Source of the DNA: Shewanellaceae bacterium UBA2521
GTDB taxonomy: Bacteria > Pseudomonadota > Gammaproteobacteria > Enterobacterales > Shewanellaceae
Assembly (NCBI GenBank): GCA_002341165.1
Contig: DDNL01000002.1
Location: 1-16,571 of the forward strand
Direction of reading: 5' to 3'
Length of the DNA stretch: 16,571 nucleotides
Made by a program: the position numbers and the translations under genes. This document shows positions 1 through 7,834 of the stretch, piece after piece. Under the pieces are notes generated by a model. It had not been told where the DNA came from and made no database searches. It saw nothing but the letters and a program-made list of their open reading frames with translations. Within the stretch, counting starts at the first letter, position 1. Every line of letters begins with the position of its first letter.

Positions 1-1
1 A

Positions 2-733
2 ACTCTTTTACATGATGATGTTGTCGATCACTCAGTTCTAAGGCGTGGACAACAAACTGCTAACGCCGTATTTGGTAATGCCGCAAGCGTTTTAGTGGGT
101 GATTTTCTTTACAGTCAAGCTTTCCAACTTATGGCAGAAATGGAACATTTATCTGTTATCAAGGTTTTAGCAAGCACAACTAAATCTCTAGCCGAAGGTG
201 AAGTGCTGCAACTGACCAACAGCCGTAACTGCGAGATCAATGAAGCTTCTTACAGACAAACTATCTACTGTAAAACAGCATCTTTATTCGAGGCTGTTAC
301 ACAGCTTGGAGCCATGCTTGCACAAACGGGTTATCAGCAAGAGATAGCACTCAAAGATTATGGTCGTCATCTAGGTATGGCTTTTCAAATCACCGATGAC
401 CTCTTAGATTACTCAGCAGACGACGCGATTCTGGGCAAAAATGTGGGAGATGATCTTGCTGAGGGCAAAGTGACATTACCCATTATCTATGCACTGACTC
501 AAGCATCTGCAAATGAACGCCACATCATTCATACAGCCATAGAGCAAGGTCAATCCGACGAAATAGAAGCGATCACTTCTATTTTGCATAAAACAGGCGC
601 TTTGGCTTATACCAAGCAGCAAGCGAAACAAGAGGCAGAACTTGCTCTAGAAGCACTTAGTATAGTACCTAACTCTCCTGCTAAACAAGCTCTACAAGCG
701 TTAGCACGCATATCCATTGAGCGCAAATACTGA
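2..733 (+). CDS. ispB: Octaprenyl diphosphate synthase IspB (5' end cut off by window edge)
   Basis: Trans-polyprenyl diphosphate synthase that extends farnesyl diphosphate with isopentenyl diphosphate to make the ubiquinone/menaquinone side chain. The open frame runs from the first bases, so the true start lies before the window; 243 residues are present, against about 323 in E. coli IspB, so roughly 80 N-terminal residues are missing. Both aspartate-rich motifs are seen: HDDVVD at fragment residues 4-9 and TDDLLD at 131-136. The conserved GNAASVLVGDF and AEGEVLQL stretches lie between them, and KNVGDDLAEGK follows. A start at the GTG at position 95 would discard the first catalytic DDxxD motif, so it is not credible. 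The gene ends in TGA and converges on mdh. Assignment as the octaprenyl enzyme rather than another chain length rests on overall likeness to E. coli IspB and is inference. Confidence 0.95.
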   Translation, partial: TLLHDDVVDHSVLRRGQQTANAVFGNAASVLVGDFLYSQAFQLMAEMEHLSVIKVLASTTKSLAEGEVLQLTNSRNCEINEASYRQTIYCKTASLFEAVTQLGAMLAQTGYQQEIALKDYGRHLGMAFQITDDLLDYSADDAILGKNVGDDLAEGKVTLPIIYALTQASANERHIIHTAIEQGQSDEIEAITSILHKTGALAYTKQQAKQEAELALEALSIVPNSPAKQALQALARISIERKY

Positions 734-735
734 GC

Positions 736-773
736 AAAAAGAAAGCCTTATCTTCCATAGAGCATAAGGCTTT
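736..773 (-). terminator. Rho-independent terminator downstream of mdh
   Basis: A perfect 10-bp inverted repeat (AAAGCCTTAT at 742-751 and ATAAGGCTTT at 764-773) encloses a 12-nt loop. Read on the minus strand the stem is followed by C and then five T, the typical intrinsic terminator layout, 31 nt beyond the mdh stop. On the plus strand the stem begins 8 nt after the ispB stop but has only the three stem T's before GCC, so termination of ispB here would be weaker. The hairpin probably serves mainly the minus-strand transcript and may act in both directions between these convergent genes. Confidence 0.8.
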
Positions 774-803
774 GCCGTAGATTAAACGCTTTAACTTATC
801 TCT

Positions 804-1739
804 TTAACCCACAAACTCTTCACCTTTAGTGATATCTTGTTTTAAAGTCTCTAACATGTCGTCTAAACATTTTTGTTCGAAGTCTGAGATTTTGCCATAC
901 GAAAGTATCTCTTGGACACCTGATGTGCCTAACACTACAGGTTGGGCAAAAAAGCGGGCATGCTCTCCAGAACCTTCAACATAGGCGCACTCAACCACGC
1001 CCTTTTCACCTTGAAGTCCACGCAGCAAGGATAAACCAAACCGACAAGCAGCTAACCCCATAGACAAGGTTGCGCTACCTCCACCAGCTTTAGCTTCGAC
1101 AACTTCTGTGCCTGCATTTTGGATTCTTTTGGTCAGTGCTGCAATTTCATCATCGCTAAACTGAGCTTTTTCAACTTGAGATAAAAGTGGTAAAATCGTC
1201 ACACCGCTATGACCACCGATGACAGGTACTTGCACCTGATCGACATCCAACCCTTTAAGTTCAGCCACAAAAGTTTCTGAACGAATAACATCTAAAGTCG
1301 TCACGCCAAACAGTTTATTTTTATCGTAAACACCTGCTTTTTTTAATACTTCAGCAGCAATCGCCACGGTTGTATTGACAGGATTGGTAATAATACCGAT
1401 ACAAGCTTTTGGACAATTTTTAGCACAGCTTTCAATCAAAGATTGAACAATACCAGCATTGGTATTGAATAAATCCGCTCGATCCATGCCTGGCTTACGC
1501 GCAACACCCGCTGAAATCAAAACAATATCAGCACCTTGCAGTGCATTAGGCAAATCATCGCCAGCAAAACCTTTTGTCTGTACCGCAGTGGGGATATGGC
1601 TTAAATCGACGGCAACACCTGGAGTAATAGGTGCTACATCATAAAGAGATAAATCACTTCCCGCAGGTAAACTATTTTTTAAGAGCAAAGACAACGCTTG
1701 ACCAATACCACCTGCTGCACCAAGTACTGCTACTTTCAT
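804..1739 (-). CDS. mdh: NAD-dependent malate dehydrogenase
   Basis: Cytoplasmic TCA-cycle enzyme oxidising L-malate to oxaloacetate with NAD+. The protein has 311 residues (E. coli 312) and reads as a close homologue throughout. Visible are the N-terminal Rossmann glycine motif VLGAAGGIG (5-13), Asp34 for the NAD ribose, substrate arginines Arg81 and Arg87 in ARKPGMDR, Asn119 in NPVN, Asp150 and Arg153 in LDVIRS, and catalytic His177 in IGGHSG. The frame is open 12 codons further upstream (to 1775), but this start is chosen because the family begins at MKVAVLGAAGG and an AGGGAG ribosome binding site sits 6 nt before this ATG. The gene lies 41 nt after cysQ in the same direction and may be read through from it, but a perfect TATAAT just upstream suggests its own promoter. 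A hairpin terminator follows. Confidence 0.98.
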   Translation of the reverse strand: MKVAVLGAAGGIGQALSLLLKNSLPAGSDLSLYDVAPITPGVAVDLSHIPTAVQTKGFAGDDLPNALQGADIVLISAGVARKPGMDRADLFNTNAGIVQSLIESCAKNCPKACIGIITNPVNTTVAIAAEVLKKAGVYDKNKLFGVTTLDVIRSETFVAELKGLDVDQVQVPVIGGHSGVTILPLLSQVEKAQFSDDEIAALTKRIQNAGTEVVEAKAGGGSATLSMGLAACRFGLSLLRGLQGEKGVVECAYVEGSGEHARFFAQPVVLGTSGVQEILSYGKISDFEQKCLDDMLETLKQDITKGEEFVG

Positions 1740-1745
1740 AAATTT

Positions 1746-1751
1746 CTCCCT
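1746..1751 (-). promoter_or_regulatory. mdh ribosome binding site that decides the start
   Basis: On the minus strand AGGGAG lies 6 nt before the ATG at 1737-1739. It supports that start over the upstream in-frame start at 1775, which would add 12 residues not found in the family. Confidence 0.75.
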
Positions 1752-1761
1752 TTTTATACTC

Positions 1762-1767
1762 ATTATA
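1762..1767 (-). promoter_or_regulatory. Candidate -10 element of an mdh promoter
   Basis: The minus strand reads TATAAT exactly, in the 41-nt gap between the cysQ stop and the mdh start. Transcription would begin about 7 nt downstream, leaving a leader of about 15-20 nt that still contains the AGGGAG site. No good -35 hexamer is found 16-18 bp upstream (the best windows are A-rich) and there is no TG extended -10, so an activator might be needed if it is real. No CRP-like palindrome was seen. Confidence 0.4.
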
Positions 1768-1780
1768 AAGCTCAACTGCT

Positions 1781-2593
1781 TTATTTACTTTCATGTTTTT
1801 TGGAATGTAATACATGTGCCCAATCAAAGTTTGTTGAACACACGGCAATAAAATCTGGATTAACTAATCCCTGATTCACGTCATAGCTTAAGGGTTCTAA
1901 ATTCCAAGATAAAATAGCGCCGCCCATTTGTTCTAAAATACATTGCGCAGCCGCCGTATCCCACAATCCTGTACCACCCTTTCTTATATAAATATCTGCT
2001 AAATTATCGGCAACAAGACTGCATTTGAGAGAGCAACTTCCTTTTTTAATAAAAGTATACTGAAAATATGGATTGAGCTTCGCTAAATACCGTTCAGATG
2101 ACTCGCGAGGACTGATCGCTAAACGCAACTTATCTTGTGTACCAAGAGCGCACGCAGCAATAGGTGACTGTGCTTGATTCTGAATATCTTTATAGGCTCC
2201 AAGACCTTCTAAAGCATAGTAACAGTCTTGAGTGACAGGCACATAAATTACACCTAAAACAGGCCTATGCTGATCAATCAAGGCCACCGATATAGCAAAA
2301 TGTCCCGTCCTTTGAATGAAGTCTTTTGTACCATCTAAAGGGTCAATCAACCAATAACAATCGGCAGGCTCTACATTTAGCGTATCTTCTTCTGAGATAA
2401 TAGGTATACTCGGAGTTAACTGAGCAAGCTCTTGTATCAGGTAGTCGTGAGATGCCATATCTGCCTGTGTTACAGGAGACTGATCGGGTTTAAGCCAAGT
2501 TTTAACATCTTGCTGCTGATACATATCAAGAACAATCTGCCCCGCTTGTCGCACTATAGACACAACATGGTAGAGTTCTTGATGCCATTTCAT
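1781..2593 (-). CDS. cysQ: 3'(2'),5'-bisphosphate nucleotidase CysQ
   Basis: Member of the inositol-monophosphatase-like, Mg2+-dependent, lithium-sensitive phosphatase superfamily. CysQ converts 3'-phosphoadenosine 5'-phosphate (PAP) to AMP, removing the by-product of sulfate assimilation and acyl-carrier transfer. It has 270 residues. Metal-binding motifs are in place: SEED at 67-70, DPLDGT at 84-89 and WDTAA at 211-215. It starts 1 nt after the nudE stop, so the two genes are translationally close and almost certainly co-transcribed; nudE-cysQ pairing is common in gammaproteobacteria. A GTTAGG stretch inside the nudE end is the likely ribosome binding site. Other members of the superfamily (SuhB, fructose bisphosphatase) share the motifs, but the nudE neighbour and overall sequence favour CysQ. 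Confidence 0.94.
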   Translation of the reverse strand: MKWHQELYHVVSIVRQAGQIVLDMYQQQDVKTWLKPDQSPVTQADMASHDYLIQELAQLTPSIPIISEEDTLNVEPADCYWLIDPLDGTKDFIQRTGHFAISVALIDQHRPVLGVIYVPVTQDCYYALEGLGAYKDIQNQAQSPIAACALGTQDKLRLAISPRESSERYLAKLNPYFQYTFIKKGSCSLKCSLVADNLADIYIRKGGTGLWDTAAAQCILEQMGGAILSWNLEPLSYDVNQGLVNPDFIAVCSTNFDWAHVLHSKKHESK

Positions 2594-2594
2594 A

Positions 2595-3152
2595 CTAATA
2601 ACCTAACTGTAAATAGGTTCGCATTAGAAATAATGCAGCAACTGAACGTGCATCAGAGAAAAGTGGGTTAGACAGCAATCCATCCAAGTCATCAAGCGGA
2701 TGCTTGACTAATTCTACAGGTTCAGGCTCATCTCCTTGCAAGTGGCTTTCATACAAGTCACGCGCTAAAAAAATAGACATTTGACTCGGGAAGTAACCAG
2801 GCGATAAAGCCAGATGCTTCAAAGGAATCAACTCTCTTGCAGCATAACCTACTTCTTCTTGTAACTCTCTATTAGCTGCATCAACAGCAGACTCACCTCT
2901 ATCAACCATACCTTTGGGAAAAGTAAGCTCATATTGTTCCGTACCTACAGCGTACTCACTTGCTAGCAAAAGCGTCTTATCATCAAGTAAAGGTACTATC
3001 ATTACAGCACCGGTACTTCTTCCTTTCATGCGTTCATAATAACGCTCGACACCATTTCCAAACTTTAAATGTACACGCTCAATGTCAAACACATGGCTTG
3101 AAGCGACAACATCAGTAGCTAAAATCTTAGGCTTACAACGATCCTTCAACAT
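2595..3152 (-). CDS. nudE: ADP compounds hydrolase NudE (Nudix)
   Basis: Nudix hydrolase that in E. coli cleaves ADP-ribose, Ap3A and NADH to nucleoside monophosphates. It has 185 residues (E. coli 186), with high similarity from beginning to end. The complete Nudix box Gx5Ex7REUxEExGU runs from Gly81 through Glu87, then Arg95-Glu96-Leu97 and Glu99-Glu100-Val101-Gly102. The preceding stretch AVGTEQYEL and the later GDEPEPVELV are typical of NudE rather than of the ADP-ribose pyrophosphatase NudF. The ATG is preceded by AGGA at 8 nt. The gene lies 27 nt after gspN in the same direction with no hairpin between, so it may form the tail of the secretion transcript, although its function is unrelated to secretion. 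Confidence 0.96.
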   Translation of the reverse strand: MLKDRCKPKILATDVVASSHVFDIERVHLKFGNGVERYYERMKGRSTGAVMIVPLLDDKTLLLASEYAVGTEQYELTFPKGMVDRGESAVDAANRELQEEVGYAARELIPLKHLALSPGYFPSQMSIFLARDLYESHLQGDEPEPVELVKHPLDDLDGLLSNPLFSDARSVAALFLMRTYLQLGY

Positions 3153-3179
3153 AATAAATCCTAGTTAATCTGTAAAAAT

Positions 3180-3947
3180 TTAAGGAAGCTTGCCCTGAAA
3201 CTCAAGAGGATAACGCCCCGAACTATCTGGCTGCCCTAAAAACCCTAGCATGGACTTCAAATCAGGAGGCATCTTCTCTGTAGGCTCTATACTACCTAAT
3301 ATAGTGAAGTTTTGATCGGGTGAAAGCTCAATTTTCGCATTAAGACCTAAGTCGTTATGACTCTTATCTGCTGTAATTTGTAAAACACCTTCTTGACAGG
3401 CTAAATCGACAGCAAAATCACCCAATAGAAAATCACCAAACTGGCTACGATAATCAAGATCGCGACTTTCAAAATGTGCTGTGAGTGACTTACAGTAAGG
3501 CGTATCGTATGCATACTCTTGTAACAGCAAAGAAACGTGACCATTTAATTGCTCGGGACTGCTATAAGGTATTTCAATTTTCAAGCCCGATATCAGAGTT
3601 CTCAGATCTGTATCAAAGGAAGCATCTTCCACCTTCATACTTACAGGAGAAAGTAGCAGATTAGCCTTACCCTTGGTTACACTTTTCGTACCTCCAAAAG
3701 ATACATCTACATCTAATGATAACCATAAAAATGCTAAACCATGAACATCCCACTTAAACTGCTCTAACTGCAGATCACGAAAGCGCACCGTTTCAATACG
3801 GCCATTCCAAATGGTACCACTAACACCTTTTAAAGACACCTGTTCAGGAACAAAAGACAAAGGCAAACGAGCTGGTAACAGAGCCAACAGACTCACCACA
3901 TATATGCACACTATAATAAATATACTTTTCTTTTTTATCTTTATCAC
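3180..3947 (-). CDS. gspN: Type II secretion system protein GspN
   Basis: Inner-membrane accessory component of the type II secretion platform, present in some T2SS clusters and dispensable in several. It has 255 residues. A Lys-rich N-terminus (IKIKKK) and one hydrophobic segment at about 9-26 anchor a large periplasmic domain that begins with the family-typical hydrophobic Leu/Pro run and the VSGTIWNG motif (about 42-49). The start codon is GTG at 3945-3947: no other Met precedes the membrane segment, and GAG/AGG sequences lie just upstream. It follows gspM by 20 nt and closes the gsp series. The function is known from the family only; no catalytic motif is present or expected. Confidence 0.92.
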   Translation of the reverse strand: MIKIKKKSIFIIVCIYVVSLLALLPARLPLSFVPEQVSLKGVSGTIWNGRIETVRFRDLQLEQFKWDVHGLAFLWLSLDVDVSFGGTKSVTKGKANLLLSPVSMKVEDASFDTDLRTLISGLKIEIPYSSPEQLNGHVSLLLQEYAYDTPYCKSLTAHFESRDLDYRSQFGDFLLGDFAVDLACQEGVLQITADKSHNDLGLNAKIELSPDQNFTILGSIEPTEKMPPDLKSMLGFLGQPDSSGRYPLEFQGKLP

Positions 3948-3967
3948 GACCTAACTCTTTCTGTTAC

Positions 3968-4483
3968 TTACCTTGATAACTGTAATTTATTGACTTGAAT
4001 CACACCTGATATTTCAGTTCTAGCAATATCAAGGACATCAATAGACACACCTTGCTTTTCAACTAAAAAAGCCAACCATTTCAGCAGCTTATTAAAGGGA
4101 ATCGGTTCAAGCATAAGCTGAAGCCTTTCACCTCGAGGTTGCATACGTACCACAGACACACCATATTCTAGCGCGCTGCGAGAAGCAACACTGGATAAGT
4201 TGGACTGTCTCTGACCACTTTGCCCACTTAAAGTAAAAATCTGATTTCCCATAGATTTCACATCACTCAAAGTATTGAGCTGCTTAGTTAACTGCACCTG
4301 CGATTCTTCAGCTGCGACATGAAGCGGATTCCATATCATCCAATAAAAAGAAGAAACTAAAAATGCAACAATAGCAACGCTGAGAAACTGGCGCTCTCTG
4401 TATGCTAAGCCTAACCATTTATCATGCAAAGGCTGCAATGCCTTCATCGATTGTTCATATTGTTCAGATAGCCACATGCGCAT
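3968..4483 (-). CDS. gspM: Type II secretion system protein GspM
   Basis: Bitopic inner-membrane protein that pairs with GspL in the assembly platform. It has 171 residues, usual for the family. A short cytoplasmic N-terminus ends in YRERQFL (28-34), a stretch typical of GspM. One transmembrane helix follows (about 33-50), then a coiled region rich in Gln/Ser/Leu (about 58-100), and a C-terminal ferredoxin-like domain with the REGLQLxLExIPFxxLLxWL-type pattern (here at about 118-138). The start lies 2 nt after the gspL stop. A second in-frame ATG two codons later (MRM) is equally possible and changes nothing of substance. Confidence 0.94.
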   Translation of the reverse strand: MRMWLSEQYEQSMKALQPLHDKWLGLAYRERQFLSVAIVAFLVSSFYWMIWNPLHVAAEESQVQLTKQLNTLSDVKSMGNQIFTLSGQSGQRQSNLSSVASRSALEYGVSVVRMQPRGERLQLMLEPIPFNKLLKWLAFLVEKQGVSIDVLDIARTEISGVIQVNKLQLSR

Positions 4484-4485
4484 CT

Positions 4486-5694
4486 CTACAGCTCCTTTAT
4501 CACAAGCTTACCGCTTACAACACTGCCTTCTGTGTTCATAGCACCACTTTTTACATCAAGCTTTTGACTTAACTGATTTTCAAAGCTCTCAATCGTCGCA
4601 TAATCAACCGATTGAATCTGTAAAACAAATTCACGTCGATTCGCATCAAACTTCATTGAATCAACCTGAATCGCGGCAAATTGATGTAATGATTTTTGAA
4701 TGCCCTCTAACATATCAAAGAAAAGTCCACCCTGTCCCGCACTTTCTAGACGCGCTAGCTCGGCAGTCATATCCTTCTTCACTAAGTTAACATTCATTTT
4801 GGAGTCAGGCTTGACTTTATTATATACAGACATAATTTGCTGCTTGATCTCTTCAGTTGCAGCATCATTATATACGATATTTACGGCTTTACTGAGCATA
4901 CTCACGAGCAAAAACACACCCAAAAATATCAAAGGATTACGCCATATAAGCCAATTTTTTCCAAGTTCTCTTTTGGGTAGATATTGTCCGGTTAATAAAT
5001 TCATAGATACAGTAGGAGCACCTTTTGCTAACGTAAGCATAGGTTGCTCTTGCAAGCTCTCATGCGCTTGCCAAGGGAAATCTTCTTGTACAGGCGTATA
5101 AGCTGTGATTTCCGGTAAATATCGCTCATCATCGGCCCATTCTTTTTTCACTCTCTCTGCAACGAGGGATAACCAGGGTTTATCAACGGTCATTCCTTTA
5201 TCAGGACCCATACGAAAAAGCCACTGCTCTTCAATTTGCAATGCTGCCCACTCGTGTTGAGCTAAAGGTACAGCTAAGCAATCCGGTAAAATAGCCTTAA
5301 CTTTCAAGCCGGCAGCTGCAAGCCATTGAACCCAAGCTTCCATCTGATCGTCAGCGACAATACCCACCTGAACATCATTTTCATTTCGAGCACCCACCAC
5401 AAAATGCAAGCTTGAAATTTCAGCAACAACTTGATCTTCTAAAAGGAAAGGAATCGTTTTTAGAGCCTGCCTTTGCGCTTTTTCCGGCATCTCAACTGAT
5501 GTCAGTTGCATCGCAGACGCTGAAACAAGCGCAGTCACCGTACGCCCTTCAGCATATTCTTGAAGTTTATCAAGCTCTAATGCAGCAGGCACTGTACCCG
5601 ATGCAATCGTTTGCTGATGCGTGTCTGAATAAACAAGCCATTGACAGGCTTGTTCTGCGCGCCAGCCTAACCGAATAAATAATTGTTCGCTCAT
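4486..5694 (-). CDS. gspL: Type II secretion system protein GspL
   Basis: Inner-membrane protein whose cytoplasmic actin-like domain recruits the ATPase GspE and whose periplasmic domain binds GspM. It has 402 residues. The cytoplasmic part occupies about 1-250, with the family-typical ALKTIPFLLEDQVV (77-90) and the NLLTGQYLPKRE stretch (232-243) just ahead of the membrane. A single transmembrane helix lies at about 252-274, followed by a periplasmic ferredoxin-like domain (about 315-402). It lies 27 nt downstream of gspK. Coupling to gspM (2-nt gap) fits the fixed partnership of the two products. Length and domain order agree with Vibrio EpsL-type proteins. Confidence 0.96.
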   Translation of the reverse strand: MSEQLFIRLGWRAEQACQWLVYSDTHQQTIASGTVPAALELDKLQEYAEGRTVTALVSASAMQLTSVEMPEKAQRQALKTIPFLLEDQVVAEISSLHFVVGARNENDVQVGIVADDQMEAWVQWLAAAGLKVKAILPDCLAVPLAQHEWAALQIEEQWLFRMGPDKGMTVDKPWLSLVAERVKKEWADDERYLPEITAYTPVQEDFPWQAHESLQEQPMLTLAKGAPTVSMNLLTGQYLPKRELGKNWLIWRNPLIFLGVFLLVSMLSKAVNIVYNDAATEEIKQQIMSVYNKVKPDSKMNVNLVKKDMTAELARLESAGQGGLFFDMLEGIQKSLHQFAAIQVDSMKFDANRREFVLQIQSVDYATIESFENQLSQKLDVKSGAMNTEGSVVSGKLVIKEL

Positions 5695-5721
5695 TCTTTT
5701 TCTATACCGCCATTTAATTAC

Positions 5722-6786
5722 CTAGCCACCAAACTGGCGCCTTAAAACGTCTATTGACTTTTTATTCTTATAGTGCAATAAACTATTTAAAATAAAGCTT
5801 CTCTCATATGTGAGCACTTGAATACGCAACAAAAAATACTCACTTTTCACGTCCACTATTTTCTTCAATGATGCATCATCTCTTACTGTTGTAGTGTCAA
5901 GCTTATCTTTCATATCCTTTATAAAGTCATCTACCTTTTGCCAGCCTTTTTCTGGTCTTTTCTCGATAAGATTCAACACATCAGATAAACCTACATCATC
6001 TAGGAGATCCTTTGCAAGAATAGCTCGCAGTAAAGGTGCGTGCATTTTATCAATGGTGTTCACATTGATCTTACTGTCTGCTGTAGGTAAAGCATATACA
6101 AAAGGTTTTACACCTTGAAAAACTCTTTGATTATAACCTATAACTGAGCGAAGCTCGCTAATCTCTGAAAGTAATCCATTTCGCGCTTTATAAGGTACAG
6201 GCTTTGCTGCATAGTTTTCACTTTCTGCTCCAGCATCACGCATCTGACCATCTGCATCAATAAAATCAGCCAATAAATCTCTAAGTCGCTCCGCATCAGT
6301 TTGATCTAAACCTAGCGCCATGAGTAAGTGTGCATATATCTTATCAAAATCACTTTTTTTATCTAAACTTGAATTACTTTGAGGAGTCGAAGTGCCCGAG
6401 GTTGAGCCCTGCGCTTTTTTCGCGAACACGTTAACATTAAAAAAGCTTTGCAAGTCAGACAACTGAACACTCACCGTAATCCCTTCTGCACTATACATAG
6501 GTAAAGGTATGGGTTCATTGCGACCTTCAGCCCAAACTTGGCCAAGGTGCACCACTTCACTTCGCTTGAGCTCCATTAAAAGTAAATTCACAATTTGCCT
6601 TTCTGCACTTAAAGCATACCAGTAAGACTGATCATAAGCAGTTTGATTCATACTACGTGCCATCGCAAACTGTGTTCGCGATGAAATTTGTACCGCTACT
6701 GAAGAAATAATGGCAACCATCATCAATACCACAATTAAAGCAACGCCTGATTGTTCTGTCACATTTTTTTGGTTTCGGTTATACAT
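5722..6786 (-). CDS. gspK: Type II secretion minor pseudopilin GspK
   Basis: Large minor pseudopilin that caps the pseudopilus tip with GspI and GspJ. It has 354 residues. The leader MYNRNQKNVTEQSG ends at Gly14 and is followed by the hydrophobic helix VALIVVLMMVAIISSV. The mature position 5 is not Glu, which is the hallmark of GspK among the pseudopilins. DFIDADGQMRDAGAE (174-188) matches the acidic loop that binds calcium in enterotoxigenic E. coli GspK. The alpha domain follows with INVNTIDKMHAPLLRAI (about 241-257). A Ser/Thr/Gly-rich insert at about 126-142 separates the first pilin-like strand from the alpha domain. The ribosome binding site is weak, and the start codon lies in the middle of a 14-bp palindrome. 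The 63-nt gap to gspJ upstream is the longest within the gsp genes. Confidence 0.96.
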   Translation of the reverse strand: MYNRNQKNVTEQSGVALIVVLMMVAIISSVAVQISSRTQFAMARSMNQTAYDQSYWYALSAERQIVNLLLMELKRSEVVHLGQVWAEGRNEPIPLPMYSAEGITVSVQLSDLQSFFNVNVFAKKAQGSTSGTSTPQSNSSLDKKSDFDKIYAHLLMALGLDQTDAERLRDLLADFIDADGQMRDAGAESENYAAKPVPYKARNGLLSEISELRSVIGYNQRVFQGVKPFVYALPTADSKINVNTIDKMHAPLLRAILAKDLLDDVGLSDVLNLIEKRPEKGWQKVDDFIKDMKDKLDTTTVRDDASLKKIVDVKSEYFLLRIQVLTYERSFILNSLLHYKNKKSIDVLRRQFGG

Positions 6787-6849
6787 GTATAATTATTGCC
6801 TATAGTTTGCGCTTTTAATCAAAAGGTCATACATCAGATCTCTATGGTC

Positions 6850-7473
6850 TTATACGCCTTTCGCAACAACAAATTTACGCACAATGCTCGTTTCATCTTC
6901 AAATAGAATTTCCAGCTCAATCGCTTGTGGCATTTTTTCACCTGATGTGGTGTTTTTCCAGCTCCCGTTTTCACGAAACCGAAAATGAACTTCCTGAACA
7001 CCCTCATATAAAATCGTTTTATCTGGCTCTTCACCTAGAACACTTTCAGGATAAATATAGCTGCGTCTTTCTAATTTGTTTTCTTTAACTAAATAAGCCA
7101 CCATCTGAATTTGCCCTCTTGGTAACATACCTTGGGGGTTTAGCCATCCTGAACGGGTAAATATCAGTGTCTCTCCTTGCGCATCAGCATCAATAACACT
7201 TCGTGTTCCACCACTTTCGTGACTGATATACTGTTTAGTACTCTTTTGATCTGCATACATGTCTCGGTCAACGAGCTGAGATAAGTCACGCTCAACAAGA
7301 CTCATACCTTGGGACAAGTATTTAAGATGTTTATCATACTTACGAGTGACCTCATCATTCCTCATTACAGATTGTAAAACAGCATTACAAGCCATACCGA
7401 TGAAGGCAAAAATGGTCATTGCAATCAACACCTCAAGTAGAGTAAAACCTCGCGTGCTCGTTCTACCATTCAT
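6850..7473 (-). CDS. gspJ: Type II secretion minor pseudopilin GspJ
   Basis: Minor pseudopilin of the tip complex with GspI and GspK. With the chosen start it has 207 residues and a short basic leader, MNGRTSTRG, cut by the prepilin peptidase after Gly9 before FTLLEVLIAM; Glu at mature position 5 is present. The frame is open to a GTG at 7518, but the ATG at 7471-7473 is preferred. It gives a leader of normal length, and GGAG lies 10 nt before it. It overlaps the end of gspI by 11 bp, showing translational coupling. The C-terminal domain has the expected beta-rich pattern with ERRSYIYPES and QEVHFRFRENGSW, the latter typical of GspJ. Confidence 0.94.
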   Translation of the reverse strand: MNGRTSTRGFTLLEVLIAMTIFAFIGMACNAVLQSVMRNDEVTRKYDKHLKYLSQGMSLVERDLSQLVDRDMYADQKSTKQYISHESGGTRSVIDADAQGETLIFTRSGWLNPQGMLPRGQIQMVAYLVKENKLERRSYIYPESVLGEEPDKTILYEGVQEVHFRFRENGSWKNTTSGEKMPQAIELEILFEDETSIVRKFVVAKGV

Positions 7474-7834
7474 AAAACTGTAACTCCGCAAGCGTACGCT
7501 CGAACTCTTCTGTATCACTTATACTTACAGTAATAACACGGTATCCTTCACCTGAACTTTTTACATCTGTTTGCCAATAAAACTGACGTCCCATCATTTC
7601 TTTTTCAAACTTACCTTTAGTTTTGCCGCCTGAATGCTTCTTTTTAAACTGCTCTTCAACCATACGATTGTTTGCAGCCCAACCCGCGAGGAGAGACTCT
7701 TCCACATAAGGTAAGTTTCTGATTTGCTGAGTCAAACTGTTCATTATAGCCATCGCTGCAATAGAAAAAATAGACAAAGCAACCATCACCTCAAGCAAGG
7801 TCATACCCGACTGTTTTGAGTGCTTGTTCTTCAT
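7463..7834 (-). CDS. gspI: Type II secretion minor pseudopilin GspI
   Basis: Minor pseudopilin that starts assembly of the GspI-J-K tip. It has 123 residues, the usual small size. The leader MKNKHSKQSG is followed by MTLLEVMVALSIFSIAAMAI: cleavage after Gly10, with Glu at mature position 5 and Met at position +1, which is common in GspI. The conserved WAANNRMVEEQ stretch (about 44-54) after the helix is a family feature. Its ATG overlaps the gspH stop in a TAATG junction. Its own end overlaps gspJ by 11 bp, in line with the need for matched amounts of these products. Confidence 0.95.
   Translation of the reverse strand: MKNKHSKQSGMTLLEVMVALSIFSIAAMAIMNSLTQQIRNLPYVEESLLAGWAANNRMVEEQFKKKHSGGKTKGKFEKEMMGRQFYWQTDVKSSGEGYRVITVSISDTEEFERTLAELQFYEW

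Noticed and set aside
95..733. ispB as a short complete gene starting at GTG 95
   Set aside because: The frame is open to the window edge and carries HDDVVD, the first catalytic motif, upstream of this codon; it is a gene cut by the edge.
782..795. Short inverted repeat TTAAA-CGC-TTTAA just past the mdh stop
   Set aside because: Five A/T pairs with a 3-nt loop are too weak for a terminator; the 10-bp stem at 742-773 explains termination better.
6793..6849. Possible internal promoter in the gspJ-gspK gap (TTGATT with AT-rich -10)
   Set aside because: The gap lies upstream of gspJ's end in transcription order only; the TTGATT has no -10 hexamer at 16-18 bp, so it is not better than background.
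6834..7034. 66-residue minus-strand frame inside gspJ
   Set aside because: A shadow frame of gspJ with no recognisable domain or ribosome binding site.
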